Below are positions 8,915 through 18,139 of a DNA stretch of 60,990 bases, in pieces. Below the pieces are notes generated by a model, which was not told the origin of the DNA, ran no database searches, and saw nothing but the letters and a program-made list of their open reading frames with translations. Every line of letters begins with the position of its first letter. The stretch's first letter is position 1. Location: contig NZ_KI669560.1 of NCBI RefSeq assembly GCF_000508085.1, positions 2,218,792 to 2,279,781 on the forward strand, read 5' to 3'. Origin of the DNA: Sediminibacterium sp. C3. GTDB taxonomy: Bacteria > Bacteroidota > Bacteroidia > Chitinophagales > Chitinophagaceae. Both the position numbers and the translations under genes were made by a program.

Positions 8915-10642
8915 CTATTTTAGGTTCATACTACTGATAATTCCTTCAATTCTGTTTTCCAGTTCTTTTTGTTTCACATCAAATGCTTCGCGGTTTTCCA
9001 GGCGGGTATTTACACTGAAGTAGAACTTGATTTTTGGTTCTGTACCAGAAGGTCTCGCAGAAATCTTACTTCCATCAGCGGTAATAAATTGAAGCACATT
9101 ACTTTTCGGAAGTTGAATCGGCCAGGTTTCACCGGTTTGTAAATTTTTACCCACCTGTAATTGATAATCCAGCAACGTAGTTACTGCAGAACCGTTAATG
9201 GAAGATGGTGGATTGGAACGATATCCTTCCATCATATCTGCAATTTCTTTCTGTCCGTTCATGCCTTTTTTGGTAATGCTGATTAGATTCTCATAATAAA
9301 AACCATATTGAATATACAGGTCAATCATTTTATCGAATAAGGATCTGCCCTTGTTTTTTTCATATGCCGCCATTTCGCACATCAATGCAACTGCACTAAC
9401 AGCATCCTTATCTCTGATCTGATCTCCGATCATTAATCCAAAACTTTCTTCACCACCAATTACGTAATTTTCTTTCCCTTCCAGTTCTTTAATTTTTTCA
9501 GCAATCCATTTAAAGCCGGTTAAAACATTATAACAGGCAACCTTATTTTGTCTGGCTACTTCATTAATCATTTCTGTGGTAACAATTGTAGAAACTACCA
9601 TATCATTGGGCTGTGCAATGCCTTTGGCTTTTCTGGCTTCCATCATGTATGCAAATGCAAGTACTGCTGTCTGATTGCCATTCATCAAAACCCATTCGCC
9701 CTTATGATTCTTAACACCAATACCCACACGGTCCGCATCCGGGTCTGTTCCCAAAAGAATATCTGCATTCAATTCACGGGCTTTAGCCAATCCAATGCTC
9801 ATGGTTTCGCTTTCCTCCGGATTGGGATACTTTACAGTTGGAAAGTTACCGTCTGGTGTTGACTGCTCTTCTACAATATGTACGTTCTCGAATCCGAATG
9901 CTTGCAAAACTTTAGGTACCAGTGTTATACCTGTTCCGTGAATTGGCGTATATACAATTTTTAAATCTTTCTGTGCTGATACAACATCTGGATAAACACT
10001 AAGCTCCTTTACCATTTCAATGTACTGGGCATCCAGTTCCGCTCCAATAATGGTAATATTGGCTTCACCTCCATCCCACTTTACGTCATCAACACTTTTG
10101 ATAGCTTCTACCTCTGTGATTACATTTTTATCATGGGGTGGCACCAGCTGTCCCCCATCATTCCAGTAAGCTTTATAACCATTGTATTCTTTGGGATTAT
10201 GAGATGCTGTACATACCACGCCTGCCTGACAACCCAATTTACGAATTGCAAAACTCAGCTCCGGTGTTGGTCTTAATGCCTCAAACAAATACACTTTAAT
10301 ACCATTGGCTGCAAACACATTAGCTGTGGTTTCAGCAAAAAAACGGCTGTTATTCCTACTATCGTGGGCAATTGCTATTTGTATGCTGGAATCAGGATAG
10401 GTCTTCTTTAAATAATTAGAAAAACCCTGAGTAGCCATTCCAATAGTGTATTTATTAACCCGATTGGTACCAACACCCATTAATCCTCTTAAACCACCTG
10501 TTCCAAATTCAAGATTCCTGTAAAAGGCATCTGCCAGTTCATCAGGATTGCCGGCCTGTAAAGCGAGAATTTGGTCTTTTGTGTACTGGTCATAGTTCCC
10601 GTTTAACCAGGTATTTACATTGGCTTGTATTGCTGCGTCCAT
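8915..10642 (-). CDS. Phosphoglucomutase/phosphomannomutase (alpha-D-phosphohexomutase)
   Basis: Interconverts hexose 1- and 6-phosphates through a phosphoserine intermediate. The 575-residue length fits the long PgcA-type phosphohexomutases. The catalytic serine lies in TASHNPKEYNGYK, the metal-binding loop is DPDADRVG, the sugar-binding loop is GGEESFG, and the C-terminal phosphate-binding motif is ARPSGTEPKIKFY. All four canonical regions are intact. It is located upstream of pcm and 47 bases downstream of the PyrR-like gene. The preference for glucose or mannose cannot be decided from sequence alone. Confidence 0.92.
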   Translation of the reverse strand: MDAAIQANVNTWLNGNYDQYTKDQILALQAGNPDELADAFYRNLEFGTGGLRGLMGVGTNRVNKYTIGMATQGFSNYLKKTYPDSSIQIAIAHDSRNNSRFFAETTANVFAANGIKVYLFEALRPTPELSFAIRKLGCQAGVVCTASHNPKEYNGYKAYWNDGGQLVPPHDKNVITEVEAIKSVDDVKWDGGEANITIIGAELDAQYIEMVKELSVYPDVVSAQKDLKIVYTPIHGTGITLVPKVLQAFGFENVHIVEEQSTPDGNFPTVKYPNPEESETMSIGLAKARELNADILLGTDPDADRVGIGVKNHKGEWVLMNGNQTAVLAFAYMMEARKAKGIAQPNDMVVSTIVTTEMINEVARQNKVACYNVLTGFKWIAEKIKELEGKENYVIGGEESFGLMIGDQIRDKDAVSAVALMCEMAAYEKNKGRSLFDKMIDLYIQYGFYYENLISITKKGMNGQKEIADMMEGYRSNPPSSINGSAVTTLLDYQLQVGKNLQTGETWPIQLPKSNVLQFITADGSKISARPSGTEPKIKFYFSVNTRLENREAFDVKQKELENRIEGIISSMNLK

Positions 10643-10689
10643 ATTAAATGCTCATTTATATTTTAATTATTAAGATACTATCATTTCTT

Positions 10690-11190
10690 TTATTTAACAT
10701 ATGCACCCTGAATTTTTCCGCCTTCAGTTTCAACCTGGATATGTTCCTCCTGAGTGGTGGCAATAGACAGACCCACAAAATCGGGTTTTACCGGAAACTG
10801 TTTATGCATTCTTTCCACTAATACAAGTGTTTGAATACTTTTCGGATGTGCTTCCAATAATGGTTTCAATGCATATAATAGTGTTTTTCCACTATTCGTT
10901 ACATCGTCTATTAAAACAATATTAGCACCGTTTAGATCCAGTTTTTCACTCAAAATCACGTCGGTTGGCTTTTGTTTGTTCAGCTGAACAGCTATCGTTT
11001 TAATGGGTTTGTTTAGCAAAGTCCCCAATAAGCTGGCCATTTCTTCCGCAATAATCATCCCACTCTGCTGAACTCCCATTAAATATAGCTCTCCTGTTTG
11101 GCCGCTCAGGCTTTCCGCAATCTCCAGACTCATTCTTTTTAATTTCTGCTGAGCAGCTGCTGCGGTTAAAACGTATTTTCTTTCAGACAT
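10690..11190 (-). CDS. PyrR-like phosphoribosyltransferase family protein
   Basis: A 166-residue type I PRTase fold protein. The PRPP-binding loop is IVLIDDVTNSGKTLLYA at about residues 110-126, and the flexible-loop region is around QLNKQKPTDVIL. Overall it resembles PyrR, which in Gram-positive bacteria is an RNA-binding regulator of pyrimidine genes with uracil phosphoribosyltransferase activity. No pyrimidine gene is next to it here, so the function remains general. It is divergent from the Fe-S gene pair, with 74 bases between the start codons. Confidence 0.8.
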   Translation of the reverse strand: MSERKYVLTAAAAQQKLKRMSLEIAESLSGQTGELYLMGVQQSGMIIAEEMASLLGTLLNKPIKTIAVQLNKQKPTDVILSEKLDLNGANIVLIDDVTNSGKTLLYALKPLLEAHPKSIQTLVLVERMHKQFPVKPDFVGLSIATTQEEHIQVETEGGKIQGAYVK

Positions 11191-11264
11191 AGTATAAATT
11201 ATACCTCAAAATAACAACAATAATGCATTCTCCAATTGTATTATCTTAGCGTATAACTTTCTTT

Positions 11265-12581
11265 ATGCAGTACTTACAACAAGTTTTGTTTTGTATCATG
11301 GCCGGGGCAGCCATTTACTGGTTTTCAAAAAAAGTGGCCGAAATCAGAAGGAATATATTTCTTGGGAAAGCACAGGATTTATCGGATAACCCCGGCCAGC
11401 GCTGGAAGAATGTAATATTACTGGCACTTGGGCAGAAGAAAATGTTTCATAATGTTCCGGTTGCCATCATGCACTTCATTATTTATGCCGGTTTTATCAT
11501 CATTAATATGGAAGTGCTTGAAATTGTACTGGATGGTATTTTAGGCACCCACAGACTTTTTCTTCCTTATCTGGGCGAGTTCTACGGCTTGCTCATCAAT
11601 ACTTTTGAGTGGTTGGCGGCAAGCGTTATTGTCGTTTGTATCATTTTTCTTGCCAGAAGAAACTGGCTTAAACTAAAACGATTTATCAGTAAGGATTTAA
11701 ACGGATGGCCCAAAACAGATGCCAACCTGATTCTGATTACAGAGATTGTATTAATGAGTTTGTTTTTAACCATGAATGCAACTGATCAGATTTTACAGGA
11801 CAGAGGCGTTGCACATTACGAGCCTACCGGAAGTTTTTTTCTTTCTGCTCAATTAATACCTCTGTTTGAAGGTTTGCCCGATGGCACATTGATAGCCATT
11901 GAGCGAGTAGCATGGTGGATTCATATTGCAGGAATTTTCGCCTTCCTGAATTATCTTCCTTACTCTAAACACTTACATATTGCACTTGCTTTTCCCAATG
12001 CTTATTACGCAAATTTGCAGGCTCCGGGAAAAATAAAAAATATGCCCGAAGTACAAAATGAAGTATTGTATGCAATGCAACCTGAATTCGCACCTGCTAA
12101 CGCTACTCCACCTGCCAGCTTTGGTGCAAAAGATGTATTTGATTTAAGCTGGAAAAATTTATTGGATGCTTATAGCTGTACAGAATGCGGAAGATGTACT
12201 TCAGAATGTCCAGCGAACCAAACGGGTAAATTACTAAGTCCCAGAAAAATCATGATGGCCACCCGAGACAGACTGGAAGAAGTAGGCAGAAATATCAATG
12301 TCAACCAATCATTTGTTTCTGACAACAAAACTTTGTTACACGATTATATTTCAGTAGAAGAACTTAGAGCATGTACTACTTGTAATGCCTGTGTGGAAGC
12401 ATGTCCGGTAAGCATTTCTCCTCTCGACATAATTGTTGAATTAAGAAGATCATTAATTATGGAAGAAAGCAATGCACCACAGGAATGGAACAGCACTTTC
12501 AGCAATATTGAAAACAATTTTGCGCCATGGAAATTTTCTCCTGATGATCGTGATAAATGGGCCAATGAAATGGCCTCTTAA
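11265..12581 (+). CDS. Membrane-bound 4Fe-4S dicluster electron-transfer protein
   Basis: A 438-residue protein with a membrane part (first segment about 5-25, others at about 65-90, 115-135, 155-175 and 205-225) related to nitrate-reductase-gamma or heterodisulfide-reductase E subunits. A cytoplasmic ferredoxin part follows, with two clusters: CTECGRCTSECP (from about residue 304) and CTTCNACVEACP (from about 369). It probably passes electrons between the quinone pool and a soluble partner. It forms a unit with the downstream CCG-domain gene, which starts 29 bases later. This pair is common in Bacteroidota and its physiological donor is not settled. Confidence 0.85.
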   Translation: MQYLQQVLFCIMAGAAIYWFSKKVAEIRRNIFLGKAQDLSDNPGQRWKNVILLALGQKKMFHNVPVAIMHFIIYAGFIIINMEVLEIVLDGILGTHRLFLPYLGEFYGLLINTFEWLAASVIVVCIIFLARRNWLKLKRFISKDLNGWPKTDANLILITEIVLMSLFLTMNATDQILQDRGVAHYEPTGSFFLSAQLIPLFEGLPDGTLIAIERVAWWIHIAGIFAFLNYLPYSKHLHIALAFPNAYYANLQAPGKIKNMPEVQNEVLYAMQPEFAPANATPPASFGAKDVFDLSWKNLLDAYSCTECGRCTSECPANQTGKLLSPRKIMMATRDRLEEVGRNINVNQSFVSDNKTLLHDYISVEELRACTTCNACVEACPVSISPLDIIVELRRSLIMEESNAPQEWNSTFSNIENNFAPWKFSPDDRDKWANEMAS

Positions 12582-12610
12582 TAATTACTAATAAACATTA
12601 AAAAGAATAT

Positions 12611-13390
12611 ATGAAGATCAATACGATGGCCGAAATGATGGCAAATGGAGAAACCCCTGAAATTCTGTTTTGGGTTGGTTGTGCAGGAAGCTTTGATCAG
12701 CGCGCACAAAAAATAACCAAAGCTTTTGCTACTATACTTGATAAAGTAGGAATAAAATTTGCCATTTTAGGAAAGGAAGAAGCTTGTACTGGCGACCCAG
12801 CCAGAAGAGCTGGAAATGAGTTTTTGTTCCAAATGATGGCCTATCAGAATATTCAGATTTTGAATGGTTATAATATCAGAAAAATTGTAACAACTTGCCC
12901 ACACTGCTTTAACACATTAAAAAACGAATACCCTGAGCTGGGGGGCAACTATGAAGTAATTCATCACACCACACTTTTGCAGGAACTAATTGATCAAGGG
13001 AAAATTATATTAAAAGAAGGCGGCAGTTTTAAGGGTAAAAAGATTTCTTTCCATGACAGCTGCTATTTGGGTAGGGCCAACAATATTTATGAAGCGCCCA
13101 GAAAAGTTTTAGAAGCACTGGATGCTGAGTTGATAGAAATGAAAAGATGCCGTACAAAAGGTCTTTGCTGTGGCGCAGGTGGAGCACAAATGTTTAAAGA
13201 AGATGAACCAGGCAACAAGAGAATTAATATAGAGAGGGCTGACGAAGCACTTGAAACGGGGGCAACTTTCATTGCAGCTGCCTGTCCATTCTGCAATACA
13301 ATGATGATGGATGGTGTAAAAAACAGGGAGAAAGAAAATGAAGTAGCTGTTTTGGATATAGCAGAAATGATTGCCGAAAGCATTGCATAA
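12611..13390 (+). CDS. CCG-domain Fe-S protein (HdrB/GlpC/LutA-like)
   Basis: A 259-residue soluble protein with two cysteine-rich CCG domains. The first contains WVGCAGSFD and later TTCPHCFNTLKNEYP. The second contains FHDSCYLGR, LCCGAGGAQMF and AACPFCNTMM. Such domains bind non-cubane Fe-S clusters, as in heterodisulfide reductase subunit B and in lactate or glycerol-3-phosphate oxidation complexes. It forms the soluble partner of the preceding dicluster membrane protein. The exact substrate is unknown. Confidence 0.86.
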   Translation: MKINTMAEMMANGETPEILFWVGCAGSFDQRAQKITKAFATILDKVGIKFAILGKEEACTGDPARRAGNEFLFQMMAYQNIQILNGYNIRKIVTTCPHCFNTLKNEYPELGGNYEVIHHTTLLQELIDQGKIILKEGGSFKGKKISFHDSCYLGRANNIYEAPRKVLEALDAELIEMKRCRTKGLCCGAGGAQMFKEDEPGNKRINIERADEALETGATFIAAACPFCNTMMMDGVKNREKENEVAVLDIAEMIAESIA

Positions 13391-13394
13391 GTTG

Positions 13395-13402
13395 TACCTT
13401 TG
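13395..13402 (+). promoter_or_regulatory. Candidate -7 box for the 13407 gene
   Basis: TACCTTTG fits TAnnTTTG and ends 4 bases before the ATG at 13407. It starts 5 bases after the stop codon of the CCG gene. It decides the start codon of the next gene and predicts a leaderless mRNA. Confidence 0.45.
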
Positions 13403-13406
13403 CAGC

Positions 13407-13919
13407 ATGGATATTCAAGCGTATAAGAACAATTGTCCGGCAGACTTCAGTGATCAGTCTAAAGTGTGGATTTACCAGAGTAACCGGCTGTTTTCTATCA
13501 GTGAAGCATTTGAGATAGATCAAGTTTTACAGGATTTTATAGCTGGCTGGAAAAGCCATGGTTCTCCCGTTAAAGGTTTTGCCAATTTATTTTTTGGTCA
13601 GTTTATTGTTTTAATGGCGGATGAATCTGCTACTACAGTTGGCGGATGCAGCACAGATAGTTCTGTACACGTGATCAAAAAAATTGAACAGTTGTGCAAA
13701 GTAGATTTATTCAACAGACAGAATCTGGCTTTTGTAATAAAAGATAAAATTGAATTATTACCTCTTGCCCAATTTAATTATGCATTAGAGAATCAATTCA
13801 TACAACCTGATACGCTTTATTTTAATAATACCGTTGCTACCAAAGGAAGCTGGATGAATGAATGGATCATTCCTGTAAAAGAAAGTTGGCTATCCTCCAG
13901 AATCAAAAAAACGGTATAA
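13407..13919 (+). CDS. Conserved hypothetical protein, 170 residues
   Basis: The start at 13407 (MDIQAYKNNCPADF) is preferred over the in-frame upstream ATG at 13371, which lies inside the preceding gene, because a -7 box lies just ahead of 13407. The protein is soluble and has no signal peptide. It contains an isolated GGCSTDSSVHVIKKIE stretch, in which the cysteine and TDSS could form an active or binding site. I recall similar Bacteroidota proteins carrying an ABC transporter ATPase label, but no Walker motif is visible, so that label is not supported. The function is unknown. Confidence 0.7.
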   Translation: MDIQAYKNNCPADFSDQSKVWIYQSNRLFSISEAFEIDQVLQDFIAGWKSHGSPVKGFANLFFGQFIVLMADESATTVGGCSTDSSVHVIKKIEQLCKVDLFNRQNLAFVIKDKIELLPLAQFNYALENQFIQPDTLYFNNTVATKGSWMNEWIIPVKESWLSSRIKKTV

Positions 13920-13942
13920 TACGCCCAATTCCAAAACGCGTT

Positions 13943-16399
13943 TTATATTTTAGCCCCTGTTGATTTTTTAGCAACCGAAGGCGATTTCTGCACCATTCTA
14001 TTCAACTGAAAGCTTATTGAAATCCGGTAGTTTCGGCTTCGGGTAGCACTGAAGCTTTCCAGTTCAAACCTGGGTCCGGTTGTAAAGGAGCGAATGGATT
14101 GTGGCGTAAAAGGGTCAATAGCATTGAAAGAAATAATTAATCTTCTGTCCAGCATTTTATGTTGTACGCCAAAATTGGTATTGATATTCGATCTGCTTAG
14201 CCCTTGCGGATTGGCATAGCGATTAAAACGGGCAGTACCTTCAAAAGTCCAGACACTGCTAGGTGAATAGGTGTAATTAATATTGGTGTACAAAGAACCT
14301 CCGTCTCTATAGAGATACATTTTTTTCTCACTCTCCCCATAAACATTGTAGGTATACCCTATACTGCCATTCATCCTGAACTGCTTGGTAAATGTGTAGC
14401 CTCCGAATACGCTTGCTTCGTATTCGTTCCGGTCAGCAATATTCAACCAGGTAATATTGGTTTTTCCTTCTTCGGCAAGGCTTCGTATTGTATTAAAGAC
14501 CTGTGATACCTTGTTATATCCAAAGGAGGTATTGATATAATATTTTCCTTTCGAAAAATTCAGGTTCCAATCAAAATTATGAGACAAAGTTGGCAACAAT
14601 GCTGGATTTCCAAATCTGAGATTGTAAGGATCGGAATAGTCTATATTGGGATTCAATTCACCAATTCCCGGCCTTCGGATGGTTGATCTATATACCAATG
14701 CAGTATTGAATTGCCTGTTGAAATCCTTTCTGAGTGTAGCATATGGCAATATATTCCAGTAACTGTTTTCAACATTGGCAACATTCCCTTTTATAAAATC
14801 AAAAGACATGGAAGTGTACTCTGCCTGTGCACCTGCTGTTAGTCTAACGTCTTTTTTAAATAACCAGCTAAAACCCGAACGGACACTGGCTATTTCCTGA
14901 TAAAAGAAAAAATCATTACTGAGTAAATCATTTTTAATCATTACTCCGTCTGACTTTCTTAGAAAATTGGTATTTAAAGTATTGTGAAATCTGGATGCAT
15001 TGTAATTGAGTCCTGCACTAAAATTACTGCCCTTATGTTTTAGCGGCTTGGTATATTCCAGTCTACCACTCCAATTGTTATTCCTATTATTAAAGTATTG
15101 AGACTGTGTTGAATCAATTCCGGTAGGCACCATACCGGTAGCCAGAAACTGCTGATAAAAGTCTCTGTCATTGTCGTTCTTACTGGTATTGGCAGATAGA
15201 AACATTCTTAATTGTTCTGCTGCATTTTTCTTCCCCTTTTGCACTGCCGACAATTGCAATCCGTGGGTATATCCATTTCCTATGCTGCTATTCTCCCTAT
15301 TGCTGATTTTATATGCTTCATTAAATCGATTGATATTAACGAACTGATTGACACTTTGGTTATCAAAATAATTCATATTCCCCTGATACACCAATCCCAT
15401 TTGAAACTGTTTTGACCATTCCCAATCTAATTGCGTTCTGATATTCGGTCTCAAATTCTGATTGGTATATTGATTGGAACTATTGAACTGATTGGTTGAA
15501 TCTTTGTACAAATTGGTCCGGTAGCTATACCCATTTCCCATTAATCTACTCGCACCTAAACCCAAGGTTTGGTTATAAGTAAATTTTTTATTCCGGTAAC
15601 TGATATTTCCGGAAAAATTGCCTTCCCCCCTGGTTCCTGCGCTGAAACTGATTCTACCTAACCAGCCAATCTTCCCTTTTTTTGTAACAATATTTATTAC
15701 TCCACCGGCTTCAGAAGCATACTGTGGCGGAGGGTTGGTCATGATTTCAATTTTTTCAATGGTACCACCCGGCAGGCTCTCCAGCAAATCCTGTAATTGC
15801 TGTGCGTTTAACTCTGTAGGTTTATCATCAATCAAAATTCTGGGCTCCTTACCTTTCAAAAGAATTCGACCATTCGGATCATTATTCACCAGCGGTATAT
15901 TCTTTAGCAGTTCTGCTGTACTTGCCCCATTACTAAGTGCACTTTCTCCGATATTATAGGTTAATTTATCGTCCTTGTTTTCAAATAATGGCTTTTCAGC
16001 ATAAACAACCACTTCAGTTAAGGTAGACTGTCCGGGATATTTTAGCTTAATATCACCCAGATTAAAATCATACCTCTCGGCCCTAAGAAATATACTGTCT
16101 ATTTGTACAGGAGATAAGCCCAGTGCATTAATTCGCAAAGAATAATAGCCCAGCGGAAGTCGGTTGAATTCGAAATTTCCATTTTTATCAGATACCCCCT
16201 GAAACCTTAGAGAATTTCCAGACATCCCTACCAATACCAGATTGGCAAATGGAACGCCTTCTCCACGTGTGGAATCCGTTATTGTTCCGGTGATAATACC
16301 CAGATGAGCGGAACCGGATTTCATTGCATTAATCTGAGCATTACCAGCAAGAGAAAACTGCAGACATACACAAAACAACAGGGAAATCCTTAATAGCAT
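13943..16399 (-). CDS. Outer-membrane beta-barrel receptor (OMP_b-brl_3 family)
   Basis: An 818-residue TonB-receptor-like protein. It has a signal peptide (MLLRISLLFCVCLQFSLAGNAQ), a carboxypeptidase-regulatory-like domain at about 35-115, a plug-like domain (DDKLTYNIGES to ASEAGGVINIVTKKGK) and a large barrel. It belongs to the same general family as the gene at 5435, but the two are not close copies by eye. It starts 51 bases after the TlpA-like gene and may be the last gene of the his-trp supraoperon transcript. No partner lipoprotein is present, so the ligand is unknown. Confidence 0.87.
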   Translation of the reverse strand: MLLRISLLFCVCLQFSLAGNAQINAMKSGSAHLGIITGTITDSTRGEGVPFANLVLVGMSGNSLRFQGVSDKNGNFEFNRLPLGYYSLRINALGLSPVQIDSIFLRAERYDFNLGDIKLKYPGQSTLTEVVVYAEKPLFENKDDKLTYNIGESALSNGASTAELLKNIPLVNNDPNGRILLKGKEPRILIDDKPTELNAQQLQDLLESLPGGTIEKIEIMTNPPPQYASEAGGVINIVTKKGKIGWLGRISFSAGTRGEGNFSGNISYRNKKFTYNQTLGLGASRLMGNGYSYRTNLYKDSTNQFNSSNQYTNQNLRPNIRTQLDWEWSKQFQMGLVYQGNMNYFDNQSVNQFVNINRFNEAYKISNRENSSIGNGYTHGLQLSAVQKGKKNAAEQLRMFLSANTSKNDNDRDFYQQFLATGMVPTGIDSTQSQYFNNRNNNWSGRLEYTKPLKHKGSNFSAGLNYNASRFHNTLNTNFLRKSDGVMIKNDLLSNDFFFYQEIASVRSGFSWLFKKDVRLTAGAQAEYTSMSFDFIKGNVANVENSYWNILPYATLRKDFNRQFNTALVYRSTIRRPGIGELNPNIDYSDPYNLRFGNPALLPTLSHNFDWNLNFSKGKYYINTSFGYNKVSQVFNTIRSLAEEGKTNITWLNIADRNEYEASVFGGYTFTKQFRMNGSIGYTYNVYGESEKKMYLYRDGGSLYTNINYTYSPSSVWTFEGTARFNRYANPQGLSRSNINTNFGVQHKMLDRRLIISFNAIDPFTPQSIRSFTTGPRFELESFSATRSRNYRISISFQLNRMVQKSPSVAKKSTGAKI

Positions 16400-16450
16400 C
16401 CGGCAATATAACTAATCCTGAAAACCCGTTGCATATTCTGGGATGACTGG

Positions 16451-17529
16451 TTATTTAAGCAATTCTTTCAGCTTAATCTGCAATTCTTCCCCCCTTAAAT
16501 CCCTGGCAATGATTGTTCCGCTTGGATCCAGCAAGTAATTTGCAGGTATGCTCCGTATTTTATATAACTGAGCCACCTTATTATTCCAGCTTTGCAAATC
16601 ACTCACCTGAGTCCAGGTTAATTTGTCCTTTCTGATGGCATTCATCCAGCTGGCTTTATTGTCATCCAGGGAAACGCCTAATACTGTAAAATTTTTATTG
16701 GAATATTTCTTGAATGCGTTTACCAGATTGGGATTTTCTGCACGACAAGGTCCACACCAGCTTGCCCAGAAATCAATCAGCACATATTTTCCTCTGAAAG
16801 ATTTTAAAGAAACGACTTTACCCAATGTATCTTTCTGACTAAACTCCAACGCCACAGTTCCAACCTTATTGAGGTTAGCTTCAGCAATGGTTTGCTCTAT
16901 CAACTTAGCAAAAGTTCCTTTTTTAGCTGAAGAACTTAATGCAGTGTAACGCTGCTCAAGGTCATCGTTTCCATTCAACAATGGACTAATAGCAAACAAG
17001 ACAAAAGAGCTGACAGGGGAACCAGGTTTTTCTTTTGCGAACAAGGTAGCTTCCTGCAAAACCTTACCCTTATACAATTCATATAGTTGTATCAGGGAAT
17101 CTCTTTTAAACCTGTCTTTTTCAGGATTAATTTGTTGTACCAGATAATTTAACCGATCTCTTATTGGATTAAATGTTGATTTAAATTGCTGGTAGTCAGA
17201 TTCAACTGCAGAACCTGTTATAGTAGCGGCAGAAAACTGATTAAAATCTGCTGTAATGTTTACCTCATCATTGTCAAGGAAAATATCCAATGCTTCCTTA
17301 TATCCTACAAATCCCAACTGAAAAATATCAGGTGCAGCAATTGTCCCTTTCAGAGTGAACTTACCCTCTCTAACTGTATCCGTAGCAATGGTTTTACCAT
17401 CGTTCCCATTCATTAAAAAACCAGCATATTTGGCTTTGCATTTGCAATATTTCCATTGATTTGAAATTTGGGTTGAGCAAAAACAGAAAGACAAGTCAGA
17501 AGGAATAAAGAAGTCAGAAGCGTTTTCAT
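16451..17529 (-). pseudogene. TlpA-family thiol-disulfide protein, frameshifted near its 5' end
   Basis: The main frame (to about 17494) encodes a DUF4369-like N-terminal domain and a thioredoxin domain with the redox motif WASWCGPCRAENP. It lacks a sensible start. A second frame starting at the ATG at 17529, only 3 bases after hisIE, encodes a good signal peptide (MKTLLTSLFLLTCLSVFAQ) followed by PKFQINGNIANAK, and then stops at 17413. Adding one base at the TTT run 17435-17437 (A3 to A4 on the coding strand) joins the two as NANAKAKYAGFLMNGN. The gene is therefore a periplasmic thiol-disulfide protein interrupted by a one-base deletion, or a sequencing error hides an intact gene. Confidence 0.8.
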
Positions 17530-17532
17530 AGT

Positions 17533-18129
17533 TTATTTAGCGTGCCTTGATTGTAGAATTTGTAAGACTTCTGCTAAGTTATGGCCTTTAGCGTTAAGCA
17601 AAAGCAAATAATGAAACAGCAAATCCGCCGACTCATTCAAAAATAAATCGGTATTATCATCTTTTGCCTCTATAACCATTTCAACTGCCTCCTCCCCGAC
17701 TTTCTGGGCAATTTTATTGATCCCTTTGGCAAACATCCTAGCTACATAGGATTCCTCGGGATTACCATTTTTCCTTAATTCAATAATTTGCTCTAAATAG
17801 GTTAAAAAATGTTCTTCATGATTTTTCTCATTCCAGCAGGTATCAGCACCTGTATGGCAGGTTGGTCCTTCAGGAATTGCTTTTATTAAAACTGTGTCAT
17901 TGTCACAATCAACTGCAATAGACTTCAAATGCAGAAAATGTCCACTCTCTTCTCCCTTGGTCCAGAGGCGCTGTTTTGACCTGCTGAAAAATGTAACTTT
18001 TTGCAGTTCCATGGTTTTTTCAACCGCTTCAGCATTCATAAAGCCAAGCATCAGCACTTTATGAGTCTGGTAATCCTGAACTACGGCTGGCACCAGCCCG
18101 TCTGCGTATTTATCAAAATCTATTTTCAT
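17533..18129 (-). CDS. hisIE: Bifunctional phosphoribosyl-AMP cyclohydrolase / phosphoribosyl-ATP diphosphatase
   Basis: Catalyses steps 2 and 3 of histidine synthesis. The N-terminal HisI half (about 1-105) contains LMLGFMNAEA, FFSRSKQRLWTKGE, the metal-binding VDCDND and the cysteines of GPTCHTGADTCW. The C-terminal HisE half (about 112-198) contains ESYVARMFAKGINKIAQKVGEEAVE, a MazG-like helical domain. The 198-residue length is normal for the fusion. It is the last histidine gene of the supraoperon, 10 bases after hisF. Confidence 0.95.
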   Translation of the reverse strand: MKIDFDKYADGLVPAVVQDYQTHKVLMLGFMNAEAVEKTMELQKVTFFSRSKQRLWTKGEESGHFLHLKSIAVDCDNDTVLIKAIPEGPTCHTGADTCWNEKNHEEHFLTYLEQIIELRKNGNPEESYVARMFAKGINKIAQKVGEEAVEMVIEAKDDNTDLFLNESADLLFHYLLLLNAKGHNLAEVLQILQSRHAK

Positions 18130-18139
18130 AATCAGTTAT

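Noticed and set aside
13933..13944. AAAACGCGTTTT palindrome between convergent genes
   Set aside because: It has no loop and no GC stem of useful length, so it is not a credible terminator. It is probably chance sequence at a gene end.
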